43,507 nt of DNA. Origin: an uncultured Pseudomonadota bacterium. Lineage in GTDB: Bacteria > Myxococcota_A > UBA796 > GCA-2862545. The translations under genes were made by a program, and so were the position numbers. The DNA is taken from NCBI GenBank assembly GCA_903861005.1, contig CAIOSP010000080.1, positions 1 through 43,507 on the forward strand, written 5' to 3'. The notes below the pieces were generated by a model. That model ran no database searches. It was not told the origin of the DNA and saw only the letters and a program-made list of their open reading frames with translations. The stretch's first letter is position 1; every line of letters begins with the position of its first letter. Of the stretch, positions 36,571 to 43,507 are shown piece by piece.

Positions 36571-38134
36571 GGATACGCCAGGGGCGGGCCTCGAACAGCG
36601 CCAGCAGCCGCCGCAGCTCCCCCTCGAGCGCGCGGTCCTCGTCCACGGGCGGGAACTCAGCGCCGAACGCCGTGATCCACCGGGTCAGCTCGTCGGACAT
36701 CTTGAGCGTCTCACCCTGGCGCTGACGCAGCCATACGCCCTGCAGCGCCGCCCGCAGCGCCGCCGCCGCCACCTGCTCGGTCAGCGTCAGCACCCGCAGC
36801 GCGTCGCGCGCGGCGATGGTGCCCATGCTCACCTTGTCCTGGTTGTGGCACTCGGTGGAGCGGGAGAACACGCTGGCCGGCATGGTCAGCTTGAGGGCCT
36901 CAGCCGTCCACGCGGACGAGCCGATCTGGATGGCCTTAAAGCCGTGGTTCAGCATGGCGCGTTCGCCGGTCGCGCCCGACAGGTTGGCGGGGAGCCCGTG
37001 GTTGTACCGGGTGTCCACCAGCAGCGCGAGCTGGCGATCCAGCAGGTCCGCCACGTTCGCGACCGCGTTCTTCAGCGAGTCCATCGCGAACGCGATGTGT
37101 CCGCCGTAGAAGTGGCCGCCGTGCAGCACCTGCCCAGCCTCGACGTCGAGCAGCGGGTTGTCGTTCGCGCTGTTGAGCTCGTCCTCGATCAGGCGACGGA
37201 AGAAGGGCAGCGCGTCGGCGAGCACGCCGAGGACGTGCGGGGCGCAGCGCAGCGAGTAGCGGTCTTGCAGGCGGCGCCGCGGGCGGTCCCGGGACTCGTC
37301 GCAGGCCAGATCCGCGCGCAGCCAGGACGCCACGTCGAGCTGCCCCGGGTGCGGCTTGGCGGCGAACAGGCGCTTGTCGAAGTGATCCGGGTTTCCGTCC
37401 GTCGCGACCACCATCATCGCGGTGATGCGCGAGGCGAGGCGGAGCAGATCGTCCGCGCGCTCGAACGCGAGGCAGGCCAGCGCGGTCATCACCGCCGTGC
37501 CATTCATGATCGCCAGGCCCTCCTTGGGGCGCAGCGTCAGCGGCTGGATCCCGCGCTCGGCGAACACCTCGGCCGTGGGCCGGAAGCCGCCTTCCGGGTC
37601 GATCACCTCGCGCTCACCGGCCAGCACCGCCGCCACGTAGGACAGGGGCGTCAGATCACCGCTGGCGCCGACCGACCCCTCCTCCGGGATGCGCGGCAGC
37701 ACGTCCTGCTGGAGCATGGTGGTCAGGCGGTCGAGCAGCTCGTAGCGGACGCCGGACACGCCCTGCGCGAGCGAGTTGAGGCGCGCGACGAGCACGGCGC
37801 GCGTGGCGACCGCCGACAGCGTCGCGCCCAGGCCGCACCCGTGGAAGGTGTAGAGGTGGCGCGGGAGCTCCTCCACCAGATCAAGCGGGATGCTGGTCTC
37901 ACAGGAGTCGCCGTACCCGGTGGTGACGCCGTAGATGTTGCCCTCGCGGGCGAGGAGCGCGTCCAGGAACTGCGCTCCCGCGTCGATCCGCGTGCGAAAG
38001 GCGTCGTCAGACGCGAGGAGCGCCGGGCGTTCGCGACGCGCCAGCGCGCACACGTCCTCGATCGTCAGGCGGCCCGCGCCAAGGACCACCGGAACCGGGT
38101 GGACACCACGCCCTGCTTCGAGATCGGACCCCAT
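36563..38134 (-). CDS. Aromatic amino acid ammonia-lyase (HAL/TAL family)
   Basis: A 523-residue lyase expected to remove ammonia from tyrosine, phenylalanine or histidine. The self-forming MIO cofactor triad is Ala157-Ser158-Gly159 in GSVGASGDLTPLS. Other family motifs are YGVTTGYGD (68-76), NGTAVMTALA, QDRYSLRCAPH and HNQDKVSMGT. The residue pair at the usual substrate-selectivity place is Phe97-His98 (TFHGCG), which matches neither the Ser-His of histidases, the His-Leu of tyrosine lyases nor the Phe-Leu of phenylalanine lyases. In pigment clusters this enzyme makes 4-coumaric or cinnamic acid for the starter unit. The ATG at 38134 with GGGAG upstream is chosen over the longer open frame. 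It is not part of a histidine-degradation operon here. Confidence 0.93.
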   Translation of the reverse strand: MGSDLEAGRGVHPVPVVLGAGRLTIEDVCALARRERPALLASDDAFRTRIDAGAQFLDALLAREGNIYGVTTGYGDSCETSIPLDLVEELPRHLYTFHGCGLGATLSAVATRAVLVARLNSLAQGVSGVRYELLDRLTTMLQQDVLPRIPEEGSVGASGDLTPLSYVAAVLAGEREVIDPEGGFRPTAEVFAERGIQPLTLRPKEGLAIMNGTAVMTALACLAFERADDLLRLASRITAMMVVATDGNPDHFDKRLFAAKPHPGQLDVASWLRADLACDESRDRPRRRLQDRYSLRCAPHVLGVLADALPFFRRLIEDELNSANDNPLLDVEAGQVLHGGHFYGGHIAFAMDSLKNAVANVADLLDRQLALLVDTRYNHGLPANLSGATGERAMLNHGFKAIQIGSSAWTAEALKLTMPASVFSRSTECHNQDKVSMGTIAARDALRVLTLTEQVAAAALRAALQGVWLRQRQGETLKMSDELTRWITAFGAEFPPVDEDRALEGELRRLLALFEARPWRIHA

Positions 38135-38222
38135 CGCCGTGCTGCTCCCGCGAGCGCCCCGGCATAGCGCCCACTCTCCGCCCGGACAAGCCGCCGCCCC
38201 GCCGCACACCGACGCGGCAACC

Positions 38223-39923
38223 TCAGGTGACGGCGTCCGCCGGGTCCAGGAACAGCAGGCGCCCACGGGACACTTCGGCGACGCCGCACGCGTAGCGAAA
38301 GCCCAGTCGGCGGCCATCCGGGTCACGTTCGAGCGTCAGCTCCACCGTGTCGCCCGGCCGGATCATCTGGGCGAACTTGATGTTCTCCATGCCCGAGAAC
38401 CGGCCATTGAGCCCCAGGTGCTCCCGCGCGTACCGCACAGCCCAGTCGATCTGCACCACGCCGGGCAAGATGGGCAGCGTCGGGAAGTGGCCCTGGAAGC
38501 ACGCCAGATCCGGCTCGACGACCAGACGAAGTGTGACCTGCCCGTCGGCCGAGGACGTGGTCTGCGTCACGGTCGGCATGACCGGCAGCGGAGCCGCCAG
38601 GACCGCGGCGATCGCGGGCCCGTCGAGCTTGCCCTGGCTGTTGCGCGGGACCTCCGCGCGCAGGCGGAAGCGCCGCGGGACGGCGATCGTCTCCACGCGC
38701 GCGCGGACGGTGGCGCGGAGCACGTCGGTGACGGCCTTTCGGCCCTGCTCCAGGAACGCGCGCAGCCCCTGATCGTTCAGGACCACGACCGCACCCAAGC
38801 GCGAGGGCGCTACCGGCACCAGCTGGACGGCGGCGTCCGACACCCAGGCGTGCTCGGTGAGCGCGGCCTCCACCGCCACGAGCGACACCCGCTTCTCCTC
38901 GATCTTGGCGATGCGATCCTGCCGGCCCTGCAGCAAGAAGCCACCGTCCACCAGGGTGATCGCGTCGGCGGTGTCAACCACCTCGCCGGGCGGCAGGAAG
39001 TCCGAGCGCACTCGCGCGCAGCCATCCGCGTTGACCGTCACGTCCACGCCAGGGAGCGGGCGCCACCACGCGTCGACGTCGCGCCAGGCGACGCCGCCGG
39101 TCTCCGAGCTGCCGAAGATCTCGGTCGGACGTACGCCGAGCCGAGCGTGGATCCGCGTGGCGGTGTCGGCCGGTAGCGGACCGCCGGACGAGCTGACCAT
39201 CACCACGCGCCCCATCGCGTTCGACCATGCCAGCCCATCGCCCATGCGCCGCAGGATCGCCGGGCTGGTGACCCACAGCGCGCCGTCCAGGCGGCCGGTC
39301 TTGGCGATCAGGTCCTCGGGGAAGGAGCACTGCGCGCGGTCGAGTGGGCGCCCGGCGGCCAGGGGCCAGAGCAGCCGGAACAGCAGCCCGTAAAGGTGCT
39401 GCGCGCTCACCGTACCGAGGACGGCGGCCTGCCCGAGGCGCGCGCCGAATACGACCTCTTGGGCGGCGACCTCGGTCTCCAGCTGCGCCAAAGACTTGGG
39501 CACCGCCACAGGCGCGCCCGTCGACCCCGAGGTCCACACGATCAGGCACGGGCGGGCCGTGTCGAGCGGCTCGTTCGCCGCGGGTGCTTCAGGCCACGGA
39601 CCGATCGGGTCGAGCGCGTCAGGCCGCGCCGTCCCCTCACCCAGCCAGCCGTCGACCTGGTCCGCCAGCCGCGCCGCGCTGTCCGATCCGAGCGTGCCCG
39701 CCAGGTAGACCACGGCTCCCGCCGACCAGCCACCCCACAGCGCCACGGCCAGCCGCCAGGCGTCGTCGGTCACCACGGCGACACGGGTCCAGCCCCGGCG
39801 CCGCAGCTCCGCGGCGAGCCGCGCGGCGGCGTCTTGGAGCGCGCGCAGGTCGAGCCCGTCGAGCGTGACAGGCCGGTTGTCCCAGCCGGGCTCCAGCAGC
39901 CGCGCGAGCGGGATCCAGCTCAT
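38223..39923 (-). CDS. AMP-ligase fused to a FabA/FabZ-like dehydratase domain
   Basis: A 566-residue two-domain protein. Residues 1-430 are an ANL-superfamily adenylating enzyme with the P-loop VWTSGSTGAPVAVPK, the GSSETGG motif and the C-terminal catalytic Lys in NSQGKLDGP. It should activate the aryl acid and load it on the carrier protein. Residues about 455-566 form a hotdog domain with CFQGHFPTLPILPGVVQIDW, the FabA/FabZ signature, including the conserved His. In E. coli aryl-polyene clusters these activities belong to separate proteins (ApeH and ApeI). The ATG at 39923 lies 10 nt past the carrier-protein stop. Confidence 0.92.
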   Translation of the reverse strand: MSWIPLARLLEPGWDNRPVTLDGLDLRALQDAAARLAAELRRRGWTRVAVVTDDAWRLAVALWGGWSAGAVVYLAGTLGSDSAARLADQVDGWLGEGTARPDALDPIGPWPEAPAANEPLDTARPCLIVWTSGSTGAPVAVPKSLAQLETEVAAQEVVFGARLGQAAVLGTVSAQHLYGLLFRLLWPLAAGRPLDRAQCSFPEDLIAKTGRLDGALWVTSPAILRRMGDGLAWSNAMGRVVMVSSSGGPLPADTATRIHARLGVRPTEIFGSSETGGVAWRDVDAWWRPLPGVDVTVNADGCARVRSDFLPPGEVVDTADAITLVDGGFLLQGRQDRIAKIEEKRVSLVAVEAALTEHAWVSDAAVQLVPVAPSRLGAVVVLNDQGLRAFLEQGRKAVTDVLRATVRARVETIAVPRRFRLRAEVPRNSQGKLDGPAIAAVLAAPLPVMPTVTQTTSSADGQVTLRLVVEPDLACFQGHFPTLPILPGVVQIDWAVRYAREHLGLNGRFSGMENIKFAQMIRPGDTVELTLERDPDGRRLGFRYACGVAEVSRGRLLFLDPADAVT

Positions 39924-39933
39924 CGCGGGGACC

Positions 39934-40194
39934 TCACGCGGTCCGTTGGGCGGCGACGAAGGCCGCGAGCGTGCGCACCGACTCGAAGTGCGCGCGGTTC
40001 TGCGCCTTGTCGTCGCCGATCTGGATGCGGTACCGGTTCTGCAGGAGCAGCCCGATCTCCAGCGCGTCCACCGAGTCCAGGCCCCAGTCGCCGTCGAAGA
40101 GCAGCGCCGCAGGGTCCATGTCAGACGCGCGCAGATCTTCCAGACCCAAGGTCTCGATGATCAGGCGGGTGAGCTCGGCCTCAAGGTCCGACAT
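39934..40194 (-). CDS. Acyl carrier protein
   Basis: An 86-residue carrier protein. Ser41 in DWGLDSVDALEI is the phosphopantetheine attachment site. It is helical and acidic, as expected, with a slightly unusual Trp just before the GLDS motif. It is the only carrier protein in the window, whereas characterised aryl-polyene systems use two. It is 10 nt ahead of the AMP-ligase, a probable loading partner. Confidence 0.94.
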   Translation of the reverse strand: MSDLEAELTRLIIETLGLEDLRASDMDPAALLFDGDWGLDSVDALEIGLLLQNRYRIQIGDDKAQNRAHFESVRTLAAFVAAQRTA

Positions 40195-40278
40195 GGGGCG
40201 GATGCTCCGGGAGCGCCGGGTTTAATGGCTCGACCTAAGGGGGGCAATGGACCCGCCACGCTGTCGGGCACGCGCCGT

Positions 40279-40992
40279 TCAGGCCCGCGACCACACCCAG
40301 CCCGACCGCGCGGTGTCGTGACGGAACGCGGCCGCACCCGCCGCGTTCGCCCGCAGCCAGACCAGCGCGGCTGACTCGGCGGACGGCGCCCCGCGGGCCT
40401 CGTCCCGCGCGAGCGTCCACTCGGCCCCGCGCTCCACACGCAGCGCGAGGGCGTGGCGGAAGGGCACGTCGGACACGAAGCCCGTGTACGGCTCGGGCGT
40501 GTCACCCTCGGCAAACAGGACCAGCACCGGCCCCGGCCGCTCCTGGAGGAGCGCCGCCGCCTCGACGAGCGCCAGCTCCAGCCCGTCCCCCGCCGCAGCG
40601 ATCGCCGTCACCTCACTGCGATCGCCACGAAACATCGACCACTGGCCGACGATCGCGTTGTGGACAGACAGGCCGAAAGAGGTGGGAGAAAGGTCCTGAT
40701 CGCGCGCGATCGACGACAGCAGCTCCACGGTGCGGTCGAGCTCGCCGTGGCGCGACGCGAACACCGTGGGCATGGACTCACCCTCGTCCACCACGTCACG
40801 CGCGACCGCGAACACCATGCGCGCGAGCGGGCTCAGGCGCCGCCTCATACCGGCGGGGACAAAGCTGCTGTCGGGCTCGGTGGGCGTGTCGGCGCGTGCC
40901 GCACCGCGCGACCACGCGGCCCACGCGGCCGACGAGTCAAGACCCGGTGCCCAGGCCGACCAGCGGGTGATGGAGAACGGGATCGCGGCCAC
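40279..40992 (-). CDS. Ketosynthase-like chain length factor (Ketoacyl-synt_2)
   Basis: A 237-residue protein of the short ketoacyl-synthase N-terminal family (PF13723), a regular member of aryl-polyene clusters. The hallmarks are VFASRHGELDRT (76-89), LSPTSFGLSVHNAIVGQWSM (101-120, His111) and the absence of a catalytic Cys. Such proteins serve as ApeC-type chain length factors in a heterodimer with the active ketosynthase. GTG 40992 follows GGAGGG and is preferred over the TTG seven codons upstream. It is 31 nt after the stop of the membrane protein gene. Confidence 0.85.
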   Translation of the reverse strand: MAAIPFSITRWSAWAPGLDSSAAWAAWSRGAARADTPTEPDSSFVPAGMRRRLSPLARMVFAVARDVVDEGESMPTVFASRHGELDRTVELLSSIARDQDLSPTSFGLSVHNAIVGQWSMFRGDRSEVTAIAAAGDGLELALVEAAALLQERPGPVLVLFAEGDTPEPYTGFVSDVPFRHALALRVERGAEWTLARDEARGAPSAESAALVWLRANAAGAAAFRHDTARSGWVWSRA

Positions 40993-41023
40993 GCAGCCCT
41001 CCGGTGGCGCCAAGGTAAGCCCG

Positions 41024-42445
41024 CTAGCGGACCTCGTACAGGCCGATCGTCATGGGCGTCCCGTCGCACTTCTCACAGCCCCAGGCGCCGTCCTTGGAGA
41101 CGATGGTGGTGGTGACCGTGGGCGCGCCATCGGGGGGCGGCTGGACGGTGTGCACGTGGTCGGCCAGCCCCACCCAGCGCCACTGGACCTGCGCGTCGGC
41201 CGCCTCCAGCGGGACGAAGTGCACGCCGGCGTAGCGCTTGACCCAGTCGGCCTCCACGCCCTGATTGTCCACCGACGCGTCGTAGGCGACCGTCGTGCCG
41301 GGTGGGAGCGTCGCGAGCGCCTCGCGGAGCAGCGCGTGCTCAACCTGCCAGGGGAACGGCGGGTACGGGTGGCGCGCGATCCAGTAGGAGGGCACGCCGA
41401 GCAAGACGACGACCGCCAGCCACCAAGGCCGACGCGCCACCGCCACCAGCCCGATCCCGGCGAGCGCGCACCACCAGACCTGCACGGGTGACTGGTAGCG
41501 GAAGGCGTCCGAGGGGATGCCCATGTTGATGTAGATGAGCGTGCCTCCGACCACCATCGCGAACAAGCCCGCCGTCGCGCGCTTGTGTAGCTTCCCTCCG
41601 GCGACCAGCCCGACCGGCACCAACAGCGCGAGGATGGCCGGGGTGCGCATCGGGTTGAAGACGATCAGCCGCCCGTCCGGCCCCGCGAGCTGCGACCACC
41701 AGAAGTCGAGGCGGTTCCACTGGTCGAGCGGGTAGCCGTTGTGCGTCACCGCCCCCGACCAGAACGCCTCCAGACGCCACAGCACCATCGTCGCCACGCC
41801 CACCGCCGCGCGACGACGCCCCGAGGCCCACGCCACCGCCACCATCGCCACGCCGAACAGCCCCTCCAATGGCCGCAGGTGGGTGACAAAGCCCGCGCCG
41901 ATCACGATCATCAGATCGCCCACCCAGCCCTGTCGACACAGCCCGTGGATGGCCAGGACCTCCATGGTCGCCAGCGCGACAAAGGCGGACTCAGTCGGCG
42001 CGATCGCCAGCGGGAGCGGCGCGATGGCGAGCAGCAGCGCCGACACCACCGCCACGCGCTCGCCGAACAGGTGGCGCATCGCGGCGTACAGGTGCGGCAC
42101 CGCCAGCACGGACAGCACGCCGTCGATCCAGTGTGTGCCGTCGATCGGGAAGCCCATCAGCGCGAGCGGCCACTGCATGAGCGCGACGCGCCCTTCGCCG
42201 TACTGCATGTCCGGCGAGAGCATCCCGTTCGAACCCATGATCTCCAGGTAGGGCGTGAGGTCGTGCATCTGGACGCGCGGGGCGTAGGTCACCCAATGCG
42301 TGAACGCCGACACGAGCAGCAACGCGAGGCCGGCGCGGTTGCGGGGCAGCGTACCAAACAGCACCAGCCACGCCACCAGGCCGAGCGCGACGAACCAGCG
42401 CCACTCGAAGAGCAGGATGAAGTGCGGGTAGTGGGACGGGGGCAC
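41024..42445 (-). CDS. Polytopic membrane protein, possibly GT-C glycosyltransferase-like
   Basis: A 473-residue inner-membrane protein with about ten hydrophobic helices (first at about 17-30, the last near 340-355) and a C-terminal soluble part of about 110 residues (365-473) with a CEKC motif near the end. An acidic loop after the second helix (MHDLTPYLE) recalls the first periplasmic loop of GT-C glycosyltransferases, but I see no diagnostic motif, so this is only a suggestion. It is the first gene of the minus-strand run and is 31 nt from the chain-length factor, so it may act on the pigment, for example by adding a sugar, or be a bystander. Confidence 0.75.
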   Translation of the reverse strand: MPPSHYPHFILLFEWRWFVALGLVAWLVLFGTLPRNRAGLALLLVSAFTHWVTYAPRVQMHDLTPYLEIMGSNGMLSPDMQYGEGRVALMQWPLALMGFPIDGTHWIDGVLSVLAVPHLYAAMRHLFGERVAVVSALLLAIAPLPLAIAPTESAFVALATMEVLAIHGLCRQGWVGDLMIVIGAGFVTHLRPLEGLFGVAMVAVAWASGRRRAAVGVATMVLWRLEAFWSGAVTHNGYPLDQWNRLDFWWSQLAGPDGRLIVFNPMRTPAILALLVPVGLVAGGKLHKRATAGLFAMVVGGTLIYINMGIPSDAFRYQSPVQVWWCALAGIGLVAVARRPWWLAVVVLLGVPSYWIARHPYPPFPWQVEHALLREALATLPPGTTVAYDASVDNQGVEADWVKRYAGVHFVPLEAADAQVQWRWVGLADHVHTVQPPPDGAPTVTTTIVSKDGAWGCEKCDGTPMTIGLYEVR

Positions 42446-42528
42446 GGGGGCATCCTGCGCGCAGGGATGGGTAACTCAGCGGGCGTAAGTCGCGCGAGCG
42501 CGGCGCACCGGCGCCCCCGGGCGCGCGT

Positions 42529-42543
42529 GGTATCCTCCGCTCG
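42529..42543 (+). promoter_or_regulatory. Possible -10 element before the acyltransferase
   Basis: GGTATCCTCCGCTCG contains TATCCT and matches GGTACACTCCGCGCG at 4060-4074 at 12 of 15 places. It lies 93 nt before the acyltransferase ATG in the divergent region. No -35 is recognisable. Confidence 0.25.
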
Positions 42544-42636
42544 TTAGGCAGACCCGCACGCCCGGCGGGGTACGCAGGGGCGGCGTCGCTGCGCGCTCGG
42601 GTCGGCAAAGGTCCGCGAGAAGGAGTCGTCCTCGAC

Positions 42637-43507
42637 ATGTCGCCGCGCGCGCCCCTGCCCACACCCCGAGCCCCGTCCTACCGACCGGACCTCGACGGGC
42701 TGCGCGCGCTCGCCGTCCTCATGGTCGTCGTGTTCCACGCGGCGCCCGAGCTGGCGCCGGGCGGCTACCTGGGCGTCGACGTCTTCTTTGTGCTGTCGGG
42801 CTTCCTGATCACCGGGCTGCTGCTGCACGCGCTGCAGACGGACACCTTCTCCTACGCCGACTTCTACGCGCGCCGCGTGCGGCGGATCGCGCCAGCGCTG
42901 GTCGTGATGCTCGCTGGGGTGTGGGCGTACGGCGCGGCGAACATGTTGGTCGACGACTTCCTGCGCTTGGGCCAGTCCCTGGTGGGCGCGGCGACGTTCA
43001 GCGCGAACTACGTCGCTTGGCGCGAGTCCGGGTACTTCGACGTGTCCGCGCCGTTCCGTCCCCTCCTCCACCTGTGGTCGCTGGCGGTCGAGGAGCAGTT
43101 CTACCTGGTGTGGCCGGTCGCGCTGGTCGCGTGGGTGCGCGCGACCGGGCGTCCGCGCGCAGGAATCGTCGCCGCGCTCGTGCTGTCACTCGCGGGCGCG
43201 GTGTGGCTCGATCGGCTGGATCCCGCGGCCGCGTTCTACGCGTCGCCGACGCGGGTCTGGGAGCTGCTGGCGGGCGCCGCGCTCGTCACGTTGACGCGGC
43301 CGGCGCGCTCCGCGCTCGGGGAGGCGGTCACGGCGCTTGCGGTGTGTGCGCTGGTCGGGCTGACGCTCGCCGCGCGTCCGGAGCAGTCCAGCGCGGTGGC
43401 CTTGGAGCTGGGCGCGGTCGCCTGCGCGCTCGCGGTGATCCAGGTGGGCGCCACGTCGCGGATTGGCACGCGCCTGCTGTCCGCGGCGCCCGTCGTGGCG
43501 ATCGGGC
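42637..43507 (+). CDS. OafA/YrhL-type membrane acyltransferase, cut by window edge
   Basis: The first ~290 residues of a membrane O-acyltransferase of the Acyltransf_3 family; the gene runs off the right edge with no stop. ATG 42637 follows an AAGGAG about ten bases upstream. Family motifs are clear: YRPDLDGLRALAVLMVVVFH, GYLGVDVFFVLSGFLIT, FYARRVRRIAPAL and LLHLWSLAVEEQFYLVWP. These enzymes usually acetylate or acylate cell-envelope sugars. It is divergent to the membrane protein and pigment genes, so a role in decorating the pigment or envelope polysaccharide is possible but unproven. Confidence 0.9.
   Translation, partial: MSPRAPLPTPRAPSYRPDLDGLRALAVLMVVVFHAAPELAPGGYLGVDVFFVLSGFLITGLLLHALQTDTFSYADFYARRVRRIAPALVVMLAGVWAYGAANMLVDDFLRLGQSLVGAATFSANYVAWRESGYFDVSAPFRPLLHLWSLAVEEQFYLVWPVALVAWVRATGRPRAGIVAALVLSLAGAVWLDRLDPAAAFYASPTRVWELLAGAALVTLTRPARSALGEAVTALAVCALVGLTLAARPEQSSAVALELGAVACALAVIQVGATSRIGTRLLSAAPVVAIG

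Noticed and set aside
36563-38134. Histidine utilisation (hutH)
   Set aside because: No other hut gene is nearby, the selectivity residues differ from histidases, and the gene sits inside a polyene pigment cluster.

Overview
The window is very GC-rich and gene-dense. It looks like chromosomal DNA of a Myxococcota or related deltaproteobacterial lineage. The main pointers are a secreted protein ending in a MYXO-CTERM-like sorting signal (Cys-rich motif, hydrophobic helix, Arg cluster), thrombospondin type 3 calcium repeats, Asp/Thr-rich linkers behind lipoprotein signals, many lipoproteins, an RtcR/sigma-54 regulated RNA repair operon and a multi-PAS GGDEF-EAL protein. I saw no tRNA, rRNA, CRISPR array, insertion sequence or phage gene.

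Layout from left to right. 1-607 holds no convincing gene. 608-5583 (+) has a five-PAS GGDEF-EAL protein and a Tat-type lipoprotein of the PhoD phosphatase family. 5906-7229 (-) has two uncharacterised lipoproteins. 7342-10310 (-) reads rtcB, rtcA, then a fatty-acid-hydroxylase-type membrane enzyme. A sigma-54 promoter lies in front of rtcB, and the activator gene rtcR is divergent (10461-12035). A MYXO-CTERM protein and an e(P4)-like HAD phosphatase follow on +. From 17805 down to 14151 (-) runs an NMT1/ThiY-type ABC transporter (ATPase, permease, binding lipoprotein, all with 4-nt overlaps), then engB and rlmE, also overlapping. 17946-23279 (+) is a cyanophycin locus: cyanophycinase, cyanophycin synthetase, and a second protein with only the Mur-ligase half. 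A DEAD-box helicase (-), an exported protein, a metallophosphoesterase, mtnA and lon (+) come next, followed by a decayed radical-SAM gene.

42445-31010 (-) is an accessory region of eleven co-directional genes. Nine of them form an aryl-polyene type pigment pathway: a chain-length-factor-like ketosynthase, an acyl carrier protein, an AMP ligase fused to a dehydratase-like hotdog domain, an aromatic ammonia-lyase with the MIO Ala-Ser-Gly triad, a thioesterase, a flavin-dependent halogenase-like enzyme, a ketosynthase, a dehydratase and a ketoreductase. The implied chemistry is aromatic amino acid to aryl-acrylic acid, activation and loading on the carrier protein, iterative extension with full reduction to alkene but no enoyl reduction, and probable ring halogenation, as in xanthomonadin-like pigments. 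No LolA-like carrier, MMPL exporter or second carrier protein is visible. A polytopic membrane protein (possibly GT-C like) and an OafA-type acyltransferase cut by the right edge flank the cluster.

The most interesting items are the halogenase-bearing aryl-polyene cluster, the cyanophycin operon with its Mur-only companion, the rtc operon with a lipid hydroxylase and two dyads in its control region, and the radical-SAM remnant whose in-frame TGA falls exactly on the first cluster cysteine.
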